64,000 nt of DNA from Mesobacillus subterraneus (GTDB lineage Bacteria > Bacillota > Bacilli > Bacillales > Cytobacillaceae): assembly GCF_020524355.2 (NCBI RefSeq), contig NZ_CP129019.1, forward strand, positions 4,586,001 to 4,650,000, written 5' to 3'. The first letter of the stretch is position 1; each line of letters begins with the position of its first letter. Below the pieces are notes generated by a model, which was given only the letters and a program-made list of their open reading frames with translations, ran no database searches and was not told the DNA's origin. Of the stretch, positions 44,547 to 54,575 are shown piece by piece. Made by a program: the position numbers and the translations under genes.

Positions 44547-45943
44547 ATGAGCGGGGAAAAGGATTTAGAGCAGATAAAGAGAGAAGCAGCCCAAAAAGCA
44601 AAGGAGCTTGCGAAGCAGCGCCAGGCTGCAAAACAAGCAGGGGAAGGAATTGACCCGAAAGAGGTTGCCGACTTAGTCGCAGAACCTGAGCTTAAAGAAA
44701 CCGAGACAAAGGCAGAAGCACCAGCAGGTGACGATGCTGAACTCGCTAAAAAAAGAAAGCCGCCGCAGCAGCGAAGGCAAAGGCAGCTGCACTGGCGAAA
44801 ATAAAAGCAACTGGCCAGGACGCAGGTGAACCGTCACAAGCCAAAGAAGAAGTTTCAGCTCCGGTAGAAGGTCAAGATGCAGAATTAGCCAAGAAAAAAG
44901 CAGCGGCAGCAGCAAAAGCGAAAGCAGCAGCTCTTGCAAAAATGAAAGCAACTGGCCAGGTGGAGGAACACGCTGAAGTGGAAACTCCAGCAGCACCTCA
45001 AGCTTCAGCAGGCGACGACGATGATCCGGCGAAAAAGAAAGCCGCAGCCGTAGCGAAAGCAAAGGCAGCAGCGGCAGCAAAAAGAAAAGCACAGGCAGAA
45101 GCAGGCGGAGAAGCAGATGCTCCAGCAGGCGACGACGATGAACTGGCGAAAAAGAAAGCCGCAGCCGTAGCGAAGGCAAAGGCAGCAGCGGCAGCAAAAA
45201 GGAAAGCTCAGGAGGCAGGCGGAGGAGCAGATGCTTCAGCAGGCGACGATGATGAACTGGCGAAAAAGAAAGCCGCAGCCGTAGCAAAAGCAAAGGCAGC
45301 TGCAGCAGCGAAAGCCAAAGCCGCAGCCGGCGGGGGATCCGCTGACGATGAAAAAGCGAAAGCGATTGCCGCAGCGAAGGCAAAAGCAGCCGCAGCAGCG
45401 AAAGCTAAATCAGCAGCTGGTGCAAAAGCAGGAGCAGAAGAACCAGTTGAAGAAAAGAAGCCATCTCCAAACCAGCCTTACTTAGATAAATATGTAAAAG
45501 CGATTACCGACAATCTGGGTGCTGATATTTTGGAAGATTCCTATATTAACCCTCTTTCAAAAGACGTCCCAACACTTGTCGCTAAAAAAGAATCCTATTA
45601 TCGTCTGGCTGAATTCCTGAGGTACAACGAATTATTAGGCTTCGATTACCTGTCGGAGCTTCACGGGACTGATTTCCAGACGCATATGGAAGTGTATGTT
45701 CACTTGTACTCATACAAGAACAGACAGTCAGTAGCGCTGAAGGTCAAGCTTGACCGCGATGAGCCTGTTACCAAGTCGGTACAGCCTCTATGGGCAGGAG
45801 CTGATTGGCCAGAGTGTGAAACATATGACTTGCTTGGCATCAAATTCGAAGGCCATCCAAACCTCCATCGCATCATGCTTGGTGAAGACTGGGTCGGCCA
45901 CCCATTAAGAAAAGACTATGAACCGTATGATGTGGAGGTGTAG
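44547..45943 (+). pseudogene. nuoC: NADH-quinone oxidoreductase subunit C with long Ala/Lys-rich N-terminal extension, frame broken once
   Basis: Peripheral-arm subunit. The conserved 30 kDa domain is C-terminal (from about 45460: [20 protein letters not shown], the ERE-like ending [18 protein letters not shown] and the end [14 protein letters not shown]). Before it lie about 300 residues of near-repeats: units of 35-40 residues with [27 protein letters not shown] composition. The start ATG 44547 is in another frame; the shift falls in the A run 44748-44754 (one base missing or two extra). Such extensions occur in nuoC of some bacilli. Their job is unknown. Confidence 0.88.
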
Positions 45944-45946
45944 CCC

Positions 45947-47048
45947 GTGATACGCACAGAAGAAATGCTCTTGAACGTGGGGCCCGCAGCACCCTAGTAC
46001 ACACGGTGTATTCCGCCTCGTTCTGAAAATAGACGGTGAGATCATCGTTGAAGCAAAGCCAGTTATCGGATATTTGCACCGCGGGACTGAAAAGCTTGCC
46101 GAAGACCTTCAATATACACAAATCATTCCGTATACAGACCGGATGGACTATGTATCGGCGATGACGAATAACTATGTAATCGTCCATGCTGTCGAAACGA
46201 TGATGGGCTTACAGGTTCCTGAACGTGCTGAGTACCTAAGGATCCTGGCGATGGAATTGAACAGGGTTGCCAGCCACTTGCTGTGGTGGGGAACATTCAT
46301 CCTCGACTTCGGTGCGACAAGCCCTTTGCTTTACGCATTCCGTGACCGCGAGATGATCCTGAACCTGCTGAATGAACTGTCTGGTGCTCGTCTGACGTTC
46401 AACTACATGCGTGTAGGCGGCGTCAAGTGGGATGCTCCGGAAGGCTGGATCGAAAAGGTGGCAGATTTTGTCCCTTACTTGAGAGGCCAGTTGAAAGGCT
46501 ACCACCAGCTTGTATCAGGAAACGAAATCTTCCTTAACCGTACAAAGAACATTGGTACTTATACAAAGGAAGACGCAATCAATTACTCATTGAGCGGCCC
46601 GAACCTGCGCTCTACAGGCGTGAAATGGGATTTGCGCAAAGATGAGCCGTATTCAATTTATGACCGCTTCGACTTCGACGTAGTCACTCGAGACGAAGGC
46701 GATGCGCTTGCCCGTTACCATGTAAGGATGGGTGAAATCGAAGAATCTCTGAAAATCATCGAACAGGCTGTGCAGCAATTCCCGAAAGACGGAGAAATCA
46801 TAGCCAAGGTTCCAAAAATCATCAAGGCTCCAAAAGGGGAAGCGTTTGTCCGGATCGAAGGCTCCCGAGGTGAGATCGGCTGTTACATATCAAGCGATGG
46901 CAAGAAAGAGCCATACCGTCTCAAGTTCAGACGACCGAGCTTCTACAATCTGCAAATCCTCCCTAAACTGCTCGAAGGTGAAAGCATCTCAAATCTGATT
47001 GCAATTTTAGGAGCGGTTGATATCGTTCTTGGGGAGGTAGACGGATAA
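45947..47048 (+). pseudogene. nuoD: NADH-quinone oxidoreductase subunit D, frame broken once near the start
   Basis: 49 kDa subunit that helps form the quinone pocket. GTG 45947 (after ggaggtg) gives MIRTEEMLLNVGP; the frame is then lost at ccc 45983-45985. With one C removed the sequence reads NVGPQHPSTHGVFRLVLKID, the family signature, and joins the long frame with IGYLHRGTEKLAED. The restored protein has about 366 residues, the normal length. The intact part alone starts at ATG 46074. The stop overlaps the nuoH start by one base. Confidence 0.95.
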
Positions 47049-48055
47049 TGGTTCAGGAGCTACTCGAATCAAGCGCTGGCCTTATGAACTTTAGTATCTT
47101 CTTCGTCCTTGCTGTCGTCCTGCTGTTCGTAATCCTTGGATTCGTAACAATGGCAATTCTGGCAGAGCGGAAAGTGCTTGGTTTCATGCAGGGCCGTTAC
47201 GGTCCATCCCATGTCGGCGGTAAATGGGGTCTTTTGCAATCCGTTGCCGACGTTGTAAAGCTACTTGTAAAAGAAGACTTAATTCCAAAAGCAGCGGATA
47301 AGCCGCTGTTCATTATCGCACCGGTCATCGCGTTCGCGCCGTCCTTCATGGTCATGGCGACGATTCCTTTGACGGATAAATTGCAATTTGCTGACTTGAA
47401 TGTCGGCTTCCTGTATTACATCGCCATTTCAGGTCTGACGATCGTCGGCATGCTGATGGCAGGCTGGGCATCCAACAACAAATACTCATTGCTTGGCGGA
47501 ATGCGTGCCGCGGCACAGATGATTTCCTATGAAATCCCGCTAGTCATGAGCGTTCTTGGAATCGTCCTGTTGACAGGCAGCCTCAATCTTAATGAGATTG
47601 TTGCGGCACAAGGTGAAAGTGGCTGGTTCATCTTATGGCAGCCAATCGCATTCATCGTGTTCTTCATCGCTGCTACTGCCGAATTGAACAGGGTTCCATT
47701 CGACCTTGCTGAAGCGGAAAACGAGCTTGTTGCCGGTTTCCACACAGAGTACTCTGGCTTCCGCTGGGCGATGTTCATGCTTGCTGAATATGTGTATATG
47801 TTCGCAATGTCTGCGTTGATCACTGTATTATTCCTTGGAGGCTGGCTGCCGCTGCCATTCCTCGGCTTCATTCCAGGAGCTGTATGGTTCGCGCTCAAGT
47901 TCAGCGTAGTGGTCTATATCCTCATTTGGTTCCGTGCTACGTTCCCGCGTATCCGCGCCGACCAATTGATGGAATTCGCATGGAAAGTGCTACTGCCGGT
48001 CGCGCTGGCAAACATCTTCCTAACTGCTTTGATTAAAGAATTTTTTCTAAAATAG
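47048..48055 (+). CDS. nuoH: NADH-quinone oxidoreductase subunit H
   Basis: Membrane subunit that couples quinone binding to proton pumping. The 335 residues have eight helices and the signatures LAERKVLGFMQGRYGPSHVG split as AERKVLGFMQGRYGP, and PFDLAEAENELVAGFHTEYSG split as FDLAEAENELVAGF. ATG 47048 overlaps the nuoD stop (TAATG). The frame is intact. Confidence 0.97.
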   Translation: MVQELLESSAGLMNFSIFFVLAVVLLFVILGFVTMAILAERKVLGFMQGRYGPSHVGGKWGLLQSVADVVKLLVKEDLIPKAADKPLFIIAPVIAFAPSFMVMATIPLTDKLQFADLNVGFLYYIAISGLTIVGMLMAGWASNNKYSLLGGMRAAAQMISYEIPLVMSVLGIVLLTGSLNLNEIVAAQGESGWFILWQPIAFIVFFIAATAELNRVPFDLAEAENELVAGFHTEYSGFRWAMFMLAEYVYMFAMSALITVLFLGGWLPLPFLGFIPGAVWFALKFSVVVYILIWFRATFPRIRADQLMEFAWKVLLPVALANIFLTALIKEFFLK

Positions 48056-48098
48056 GAACGGGAGCAGTATTGCTTCCTGCATTAAAGGGGTGAATTAC

Positions 48099-48518
48099 GT
48101 GCTAGGATGGACTAAAGGATTAGCTTATACCCTTAAACAATTGACTCGCGAAAAGCTGACTTACGATTATCCAAATGAACCGATTCCGCTTCCTGACAGA
48201 TTCCGCGGGATCCAGAAGTTTTATCCTGAAAAATGCATCGTCTGCAACCAGTGTGCCAATATTTGCCCGACCGATTGCATTAACTTGACTGGTAAAAAGC
48301 ATCCTGATCCAACGAAAAAAGGCAAAATCATTGATACGTATGATATCAACTTCGAACTATGCATCCTCTGTGACCTGTGCACAGAAGTTTGCCCGACTGA
48401 AGCGATCATCATGACGAACAACTTTGAGCTTGCTGAATACAGCCGGGATGATTTATTCAAGAACCTGGAATGGCTTGACGAAAATGATGAGAATATACGG
48501 AAGGTGAATAAAGCATGA
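48099..48518 (+). CDS. nuoI: NADH-quinone oxidoreductase subunit I
   Basis: Two-cluster ferredoxin-like subunit that wires electrons toward N2. The 139 residues have two 4Fe-4S motifs, CIVCNQCANICP and CILCDLCTEVCP. GTG 48099 is 8 bases after aaagggg, so I prefer it to GTG 48090 at which the frame opens. It overlaps nuoJ by 4 bases (ATGA). No Cys is missing. Confidence 0.95.
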   Translation: MLGWTKGLAYTLKQLTREKLTYDYPNEPIPLPDRFRGIQKFYPEKCIVCNQCANICPTDCINLTGKKHPDPTKKGKIIDTYDINFELCILCDLCTEVCPTEAIIMTNNFELAEYSRDDLFKNLEWLDENDENIRKVNKA

Positions 48519-49039
48519 CGTTAACAGGCGAATTCTTTGCGTTTATGTCACTTGCTTTAGTGGCGGTAATCGGCGGCGTGCTTTTATTAAACCTCACCAA
48601 GGTGATCCACATGGTCGTAGCGCTCGTCTTTACTTTCGTCAGTATTGCAGGTATTTATGTGCTCTTGTCCGCTGAATTCCTGGCGGTCATCCAAGTAATG
48701 ATCTATTCCGGGGCTATCACGATCATGATGCTTTTCGGAATCATGCTTACCCGCCACCATGGTGACGATGCTGAACCAAAAGGCGGTATGCTGCGCAAGA
48801 TTGCACTGCTGCTTGGCGTAATTGGTTTTGGCGCCGCTGTTTATTTCGGAATTTACGATTTGAATTTCGAAGCAGTTCCAAATACACTTCATGAAAACAA
48901 TACAGAACAAATCGGGGTATCGCTGTTCTCGCATTACATTATCCCGTTTGAACTGACATCCGTGATCCTGCTTGCTGCGCTCGTAGGCGCAATCGTACTT
49001 GCGCGCAAGGATGACGAAAAGGAGGGTGATCAGGAATGA
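48515..49039 (+). CDS. nuoJ: NADH-quinone oxidoreductase subunit J
   Basis: Five-helix membrane subunit. The 174 residues include the conserved VIQVMIYSGAITIMMLFGIML (shown as IQVMIYSGAITIMMLF) with the pi-bulge helix that changes shape during coupling. The C terminus is short and charged (RKDDEKEGDQE). ATG 48515 overlaps nuoI and its TGA overlaps the ATG of nuoK, so the three are translationally coupled. Confidence 0.95.
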   Translation: MTLTGEFFAFMSLALVAVIGGVLLLNLTKVIHMVVALVFTFVSIAGIYVLLSAEFLAVIQVMIYSGAITIMMLFGIMLTRHHGDDAEPKGGMLRKIALLLGVIGFGAAVYFGIYDLNFEAVPNTLHENNTEQIGVSLFSHYIIPFELTSVILLAALVGAIVLARKDDEKEGDQE

Positions 49040-49351
49040 GTTCTGTTCCGGTTTCAGCCTATCTAGCTCTTGCACTTATTCTTTTTTTGCATCGGCCTTT
49101 ACGGCGCACTGACAAAAAAGAACACAGTTATTGTGTTGATATCCATCGAGTTAATGCTTAATGCGGTCAATATCAATCTCGTAACCTTCAGTAAATACGG
49201 AGTGAACCCTTCGATCACTGGCCAGGTTTTCGCGCTGTTCTCCATTGCGGTAGCAGCAGCTGAAGTAGCGGTAGGACTTGCAATTCTGATTTCGCTTTAC
49301 CGCAACCGCAGAAGTGTCAATATTGATGATATGAATCAGTTGAAAAATTAG
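49036..49351 (+). pseudogene. nuoK: NADH-quinone oxidoreductase subunit K, frame broken once near the start
   Basis: Three-helix antiporter-like membrane subunit with key Glu residues. ATG 49036 gives [17 protein letters not shown]; a run of seven T at about 49082-49088 then shifts the frame. With one T removed it reads [16 protein letters not shown] and continues into [17 protein letters not shown] with the conserved Glu. The restored length is about 104 residues, normal for NuoK. The open part starts at 49070. Confidence 0.93.
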
Positions 49352-49370
49352 GATTGATGGATTTTTCATA

Positions 49371-49434
49371 GGCGGCATTTGCCGCTGAAATCAGATGATT
49401 TCTTGTAGCTGGACTGCCCCGTGAAAGACGGGGC
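49371..49434 (+). other. two hairpins between nuoK and nuoL
   Basis: ggcggcatttgccgct (49371-49386) and gccccgt-gaaa-gacggggc (49416-49434) each form a stable hairpin without a T-run. They occupy the only large gap (146 bp) in the otherwise tightly packed nuo operon, and could mark an RNA processing site. Confidence 0.55.
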
Positions 49435-49497
49435 CTCAATCTGACGGGCGTATATATGATAGATAGCGCACGTTCAAAAAAGGGGATTGTGATATTA

Positions 49498-51360
49498 ATG
49501 GAGAATGCTTGGCTCATTCCGCTGTTCCCGCTTGTATCCTTTCTATTCCTGCTGCTGTTCGGTAAAAAGCTTAAAGAAGCGAGCGCATTCGTTGGGATTC
49601 TTGCGACGCTTGCCTCTCTTGTATACTCCATCCTTGTGCTGATCGAGCGCTTTTCGGAGTCTACATTCAAAGCTGAAGCCGTTTGGCTGACAATAGGGAA
49701 TCTGGAACTAACTGCGGGCTTTGAAGTAAATCAATTAAACGCATTGATGCTGGTGATCGTGTCTCTTGTCAGTTTCCTTGTGCATACTTATTCAAAAGGA
49801 TATATGCATGGTGATGAGCGCTTCCCGGTTTTCTATGCATACTTAGGACTATTTACTTTTGCAATGCTTGGTCTTGTAATCTCGCCGAATCTTTTGCAGA
49901 CATATATTTTCTGGGAATTGGTCGGTGTAGGTTCATTCTTGTTGATTGGATTCTATTTTTACAAAGAAAGCGCCAAAGCGGCTGCAAAGAAAGCCTTCAT
50001 CATGACCCGTATCGGGGATGTCGGGCTGCTGATCGGGATGATTCTTTTATTCTGGCAAACTGGCAGCTTCGAATATGATGAAATTTTCGCTGCGGTAGAA
50101 GAAGGCGCTATTTCTGGAACGATGATTACCCTGACTGCAATCCTGATTTTCATCGGTGCAGTTGGTAAATCAGGTCAGTTCCCGCTTCATACATGGCTTC
50201 CAGACGCGATGGAAGGCCCGACGCCAGTTTCTGCGTTAATTCACGCAGCGACGATGGTTGCGGCCGGTGTATATCTGGTTGCATCGCTGTTCCCGCTGTT
50301 CAATGCGAGCGAAACAGCTATGCTGACTGTAGCGATCATAGGTGCCTTCACGGCAATTTTTGCGGCAACGATCGGCCTTGTCCAAACTGACATCAAACGA
50401 GTGCTTGCGTTCTCGACTGTCAGCCAGCTTGGCTATATGATGCTTGCATTAGGATCTGCCGGTTATGTTGCCGGAGTATTCCACTTGATGACTCACGCGT
50501 TCTTTAAAGCGTTGTTATTCCTTGCAGCAGGTAGCGTTATCCATGCTGTACATACTCAGGATATTGAAAAAATGGGCGGGCTTTGGAAAAAGCTTTCATT
50601 CACTGGACCGCTGTTCCTGATCGGAACGCTGGCCATCAGTGGTGTCCCATTGTTCTCAGGCTTTTTCAGTAAAGATGAAATTTTGGTTGCTGCATGGGCA
50701 CACGGCAATTACCCGTTGTTCTGGCTCGCAGTGATCGCGGCGTTCTTCACAGCATTCTATATGTTCCGTTTGTTCTTCATGGTGTTCACCGGCGAGGCGC
50801 GCAGCGAAATGAAGAATGTTCATGAATCGCCATCCGTCATGACAATGCCTATGGTGGTCCTGGCTGTATTGGCTGTTGTAGCTGGTTATGTCAATACACC
50901 TTGGTTCGGCACATTCCTTGGTGACTGGCTTGTTGAAGGCAATGAAGCACTTGGCCACGGACATATCGAAGCTCCAGGCTGGATCATGATTGTCGCGACT
51001 GCTGTCTCCCTTCTCGGCATCCTTCTTGCATGGATGATGTACAGCAAGAAGTCGATATCTCGCGACTGGCTGTCCAGTAGAGCGCCAATTGCCTATGGCA
51101 TCGTGAAAAATAAGTACTATATCGACGAGATTTACAATCAAAGCATCGTGTTTGCTGTGAAAGGAATCAGCTTGTTCCTGCGGTTCATCGAGGTCTTCCT
51201 TGTTGAGGGACTCGTAAAGCTGACAACAGCAGCTGTTCAGGGACTTGGTAAAACCGGTGCGAAAATCCAGAACGGCCAGGTACAGACTTACGGCACCATC
51301 GCCTTTGTCGACCTTGCAGTCCTGATCGTCATCTATGCGTTGACAGGGGGGTATTTATAA
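49498..51360 (+). CDS. nuoL: NADH-quinone oxidoreductase subunit L
   Basis: Largest antiporter-like proton-pumping subunit. The 620 residues have about 16 helices and the motifs FWELVGVGSFLLIGFYF, GAVGKSGQFPLHTWLPDAMEGP (as GKSGQFPLHTWLPDAM) and the discontinuous helix with TPVSALIHAATMVAAGV, which includes pumping Lys and Glu residues. The frame opens at 49456; ATG 49498 gives the usual MENAWLIPLFPL, although its ribosome-binding site (ggggattg) is rather distant and GTG 49489 is possible. Its stop overlaps nuoM by one base. Confidence 0.95.
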   Translation: MENAWLIPLFPLVSFLFLLLFGKKLKEASAFVGILATLASLVYSILVLIERFSESTFKAEAVWLTIGNLELTAGFEVNQLNALMLVIVSLVSFLVHTYSKGYMHGDERFPVFYAYLGLFTFAMLGLVISPNLLQTYIFWELVGVGSFLLIGFYFYKESAKAAAKKAFIMTRIGDVGLLIGMILLFWQTGSFEYDEIFAAVEEGAISGTMITLTAILIFIGAVGKSGQFPLHTWLPDAMEGPTPVSALIHAATMVAAGVYLVASLFPLFNASETAMLTVAIIGAFTAIFAATIGLVQTDIKRVLAFSTVSQLGYMMLALGSAGYVAGVFHLMTHAFFKALLFLAAGSVIHAVHTQDIEKMGGLWKKLSFTGPLFLIGTLAISGVPLFSGFFSKDEILVAAWAHGNYPLFWLAVIAAFFTAFYMFRLFFMVFTGEARSEMKNVHESPSVMTMPMVVLAVLAVVAGYVNTPWFGTFLGDWLVEGNEALGHGHIEAPGWIMIVATAVSLLGILLAWMMYSKKSISRDWLSSRAPIAYGIVKNKYYIDEIYNQSIVFAVKGISLFLRFIEVFLVEGLVKLTTAAVQGLGKTGAKIQNGQVQTYGTIAFVDLAVLIVIYALTGGYL

Positions 51361-52916
51361 TGGATTTCAACTATTTTCTTACCTTACTGGTATTCTCCCC
51401 TTTACTAGGAATCCTGCTTTTGGCATTCATGCCAAAAACAAATGAATCAGGTATCAAAATGCTTGGCGTATTGGCAACTCTGCCGTCATTGATTCTTGCG
51501 TTGATCGCATACTTTTCATATCGCGGCGGCAATGAACTTGCTAATTTTTCGGAAAAATTCCGCTGGATCCAATTCGGCGGCCAGGGTGCTGAGCAGCAGG
51601 GAATGTTCGCGGTGAACTACGAACTTGGCATCGATGGATTCGGTTTGATCATGGTGGTGCTCACAGCAGTGATCGCGACGCTTGCGGCAATCGCGTCTTT
51701 CCATATCAAAAAAGAATGGAAAGGCTACTACATGCTGTTCTTGCTGCTCGAAATCGGGATGCTAGGAGTATTCACATCACAAAACTTGATTCTGTTCTTC
51801 CTGTTCTTTGAAATCACCTTGATCCCGATGTTCTTCCTGATTGGTAAATGGGGCTATTACGAAAAAGAAAAGGCTGCTTACAGCTTCTTGATTTATAACG
51901 GCCTTGGCTCAGCGATCCTGCTGATTGTCATCATGGTGCTGTTCTCAAGAACAGGCACATCAAATATCGATATGCTGTCTGTCATGATGAATACAGAAGG
52001 CGTGCCAATGTTCGCACCTGTTTCCGAATCGTTGAAAATGGGATTATTGATCGCCTTGCTTGTCGCATTCGGTGTCAAGCTGCCAATCTTCCCGCTCCAC
52101 AGCTGGATGCTGCGCGTCCACGTTGAAGCGCCACCGTCAATCGTCATGATTCACTCAGGAATTTTGCTGAAAATCGGTGCATTCGGTCTAATTCGCTTCG
52201 GAATGGGAATCTTCCCTGAACAATTTGCGGAATTGGCCGTGCTGCTTGCGGTATTGGGTGTCATTAACCTTTTATACGGAGCGTTCCTTGCTTTTATCCA
52301 GACAGATTTCAAAATGGTCCTTGCTTACTCTTCTATTTCCCATATGGGAATCGTTTTAATCGGACTTGGAGCATTAAATGAGGCAGGAATCCAGGGAGCT
52401 ATTTTCCAGGTCGTATCACACGGTCTGATTTCAGCATTACTGTTCTTCCTTGTCGGTGTGTTTTATGAACGCACGCACACGACAACGCTTGCCAATCTGG
52501 GCGGAATGGCAAAAGGAATGCCGCTTGCATCAGGCTTCTTGCTTGCAGGCGCGATGGCATCGCTTGGATTGCCTGGCATGTCAGGATTCGTCAGTGAATT
52601 CATGGCATTCCTTGGACTATTCGAAGAAATGCCTGTCCTTGCAGCAGTTGGTACAATCGGCATCATCATGACAGCCGTTTACCTGCTTCGCGCAGTGCTT
52701 GCGATCACATATGGCAATGCGGAGCGCGAGTTTGTCGGAGTGTCTGACATACGCTCATTCGAATGGGCACCGGTGTTAGTACTTGTCGGCTTAATCGTCC
52801 TGATCGGTGTATATCCAGCCGTTCTTAGTGAACCGCTTCAGGCAACATTAGAAACTATCATGATGGGAATAGGGGGGGTGATGAAGGATGGATTTAGATA
52901 CACTTCTATCATTTGA
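51360..52916 (+). CDS. nuoM: NADH-quinone oxidoreductase subunit M
   Basis: Antiporter-like proton-pumping subunit. The 518 residues carry FEITLIPMFFLIGKWG, the helix with VKLPIFPLHSWMLRVHVEAP (as KLPIFPLHSWMLRVH) and the Lys-containing QTDFKMVLAYSSISHMG. ATG 51360 overlaps the nuoL stop. The end is suspicious: at a run of seven G (52872-52878) the frame continues for 12 codons into nuoN, whereas with six G it would stop at the TGA just after ATMMGIGG-like residues. So the true protein is probably about 506 residues and the 29 bp overlap with nuoN an artefact. Confidence 0.93.
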   Translation: MDFNYFLTLLVFSPLLGILLLAFMPKTNESGIKMLGVLATLPSLILALIAYFSYRGGNELANFSEKFRWIQFGGQGAEQQGMFAVNYELGIDGFGLIMVVLTAVIATLAAIASFHIKKEWKGYYMLFLLLEIGMLGVFTSQNLILFFLFFEITLIPMFFLIGKWGYYEKEKAAYSFLIYNGLGSAILLIVIMVLFSRTGTSNIDMLSVMMNTEGVPMFAPVSESLKMGLLIALLVAFGVKLPIFPLHSWMLRVHVEAPPSIVMIHSGILLKIGAFGLIRFGMGIFPEQFAELAVLLAVLGVINLLYGAFLAFIQTDFKMVLAYSSISHMGIVLIGLGALNEAGIQGAIFQVVSHGLISALLFFLVGVFYERTHTTTLANLGGMAKGMPLASGFLLAGAMASLGLPGMSGFVSEFMAFLGLFEEMPVLAAVGTIGIIMTAVYLLRAVLAITYGNAEREFVGVSDIRSFEWAPVLVLVGLIVLIGVYPAVLSEPLQATLETIMMGIGGVMKDGFRYTSII

Positions 52917-54408
52917 TTGGGGAACGATGACTCCGGAATTCATCATCCTTGGCATGATTGCAATTTTATCAGTTGCTGATTTATTCATGCCCAAGCATGT
53001 CGACCGGAAAGTCCTTGGCTGGGCCGGTTTTGCAGGTGTGGTACTGGCGCTGGTTTCACTGGTTTCGCTGATTGGTACTGAAACCACATCGATACTATAC
53101 GATACATTCCGATTGGATTCGTTCGCAATCGCCTTCAAGCTGATCCTCCTTTTAGGAGCGGCGCTAGTCATGCTGTTGGCGATTGACTACAGGACGAATG
53201 ATGGACTTGAGGAATACAAGGGAGAATTTTTCTACCTGTTCCTTACTGCCTTGCTTGGTACGATGTTCATGGCATCAAGCGGCGACTTGATCACATTGTT
53301 CGTCGGTCTAGAATTGCTGTCCATTCCGTCTTACGTCCTTGCAGGTATGCGCAAGCGTAACCTGAAATCGAATGAATCGGCAATGAAATATGTAATTAAC
53401 GGCGGAATTTCTTCTGCAATCACATTGTTCGGTATGAGCTATGTTTACGGAATCGCCGGAACAACCAATTTAAAAGGAATCGCTCAAGTATTTGGAGGTC
53501 TGAGTGACCCTCAGCACATTTACATTCTTGGACTGGCATTCTTTATGATCTTTGTCGGCCTGTCATTCAAGCTGGCATCCGCTCCATTCCATATGTGGGC
53601 ACCAGATGTATATGAAGGAGCACCAACTCCAGTGACTGCGTTCCTGAGCGTCGTCTCAAAAACAGCTGGATTTGTCATCATCCTTCGTATCCTGTTATCC
53701 ATTTTTGGCTATATTCCTGTCTCACAAGAAGATGGACAGCCAATTCCGCTTCTGTTCGCAGTTCAGGATTACATCGCATTCCTGGCTGGAGCAACAATGA
53801 TCATTGGTAACGTCGTCGCCTTAAGACAGCGTAACATCAAGCGCATGTTCGCTTACTCAAGTATCGCGCATGCCGGTTACATCCTTGTCGCTTTGACAGC
53901 CATGTCATTCGTGACCTTCGATGCAATCTGGTTCTACATGCTTGCTTACGTTTTAATGAATCTCGGCGCATTCGCCATCATTCAGCTGATCACTATGAAA
54001 ACTGGCTCAGAGGATATCAGCCATTTCGCCGGCCTCTACCGCCGCTCACCGCTACTGGCAGTGGGAATGGGGATTTTCATCCTGTCACTCGCAGGAATCC
54101 CCGGTACAGCTGGCTTCATCGGTAAGCTGAACATCTTCATGGGCGCATTGATGGTCAATCAGGCACATTACGTTCTTGTATCAATCATGATTGCGACAAC
54201 AGTCGTATCCTACTTCTACTACTTTGGAGTCATGACACAAATGTTCTTCCGTCCGGCAGCAAACGACGATAAAATCCAGCTGCCAGCAGGAACAATAGCC
54301 GTCATCCTGATCACCGTAGTCGGAACGATCCTGTTCGGAATCATGCCAAACCTGGCAATCGACTTCATGCACAGTAACTTCAATCAGTTCGTGGATTTCA
54401 TGAGGTAG
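52888..54408 (+). CDS. nuoN: NADH-quinone oxidoreductase subunit N
   Basis: Third antiporter-like proton-pumping subunit. The 506 residues show LFVGLELLSIPSYVLAG, the ASAPFHMWAPDVYEGAPTPV helix (PFHMWAPDVYEGAP) and RQRNIKRMFAYSSIAHAGYI (NIKRMFAYSSIAHAG). ATG 52888 follows the gggggtgatgaagg stretch. Last gene of the operon; a terminator starts about 90 bp later. The operon has no nuoE, nuoF or nuoG, so the complex lacks the usual NADH-oxidising module. Confidence 0.95.
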   Translation: MDLDTLLSFDWGTMTPEFIILGMIAILSVADLFMPKHVDRKVLGWAGFAGVVLALVSLVSLIGTETTSILYDTFRLDSFAIAFKLILLLGAALVMLLAIDYRTNDGLEEYKGEFFYLFLTALLGTMFMASSGDLITLFVGLELLSIPSYVLAGMRKRNLKSNESAMKYVINGGISSAITLFGMSYVYGIAGTTNLKGIAQVFGGLSDPQHIYILGLAFFMIFVGLSFKLASAPFHMWAPDVYEGAPTPVTAFLSVVSKTAGFVIILRILLSIFGYIPVSQEDGQPIPLLFAVQDYIAFLAGATMIIGNVVALRQRNIKRMFAYSSIAHAGYILVALTAMSFVTFDAIWFYMLAYVLMNLGAFAIIQLITMKTGSEDISHFAGLYRRSPLLAVGMGIFILSLAGIPGTAGFIGKLNIFMGALMVNQAHYVLVSIMIATTVVSYFYYFGVMTQMFFRPAANDDKIQLPAGTIAVILITVVGTILFGIMPNLAIDFMHSNFNQFVDFMR

Positions 54409-54499
54409 ACCATCACTTCGGAAACTGTGAAGTAAGCAAAGCACAAAACATGTTTGGGTTTTGGGGAAAATTTATTCATGGAAACAAAGGGGTAAATTC

Positions 54500-54537
54500 A
54501 GCTGGCCTTGCTATCATTGCTGGGCCAGTTTTTTTAT
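54500..54537 (+). terminator. terminator of the nuo operon
   Basis: Stem ctggcc / gggccag region with a 14-base loop, followed by seven T. Confidence 0.8.
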
Positions 54538-54575
54538 GGGGTGGTATTTTGCGATTTTTATGGTTAAAGGATAGT

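Noticed and set aside
44673..45383. 236-codon Leu-rich minus-strand open frame opposite nuoC
   Set aside because: It mirrors the Ala/Lys repeats of the nuoC extension and has no start signal.
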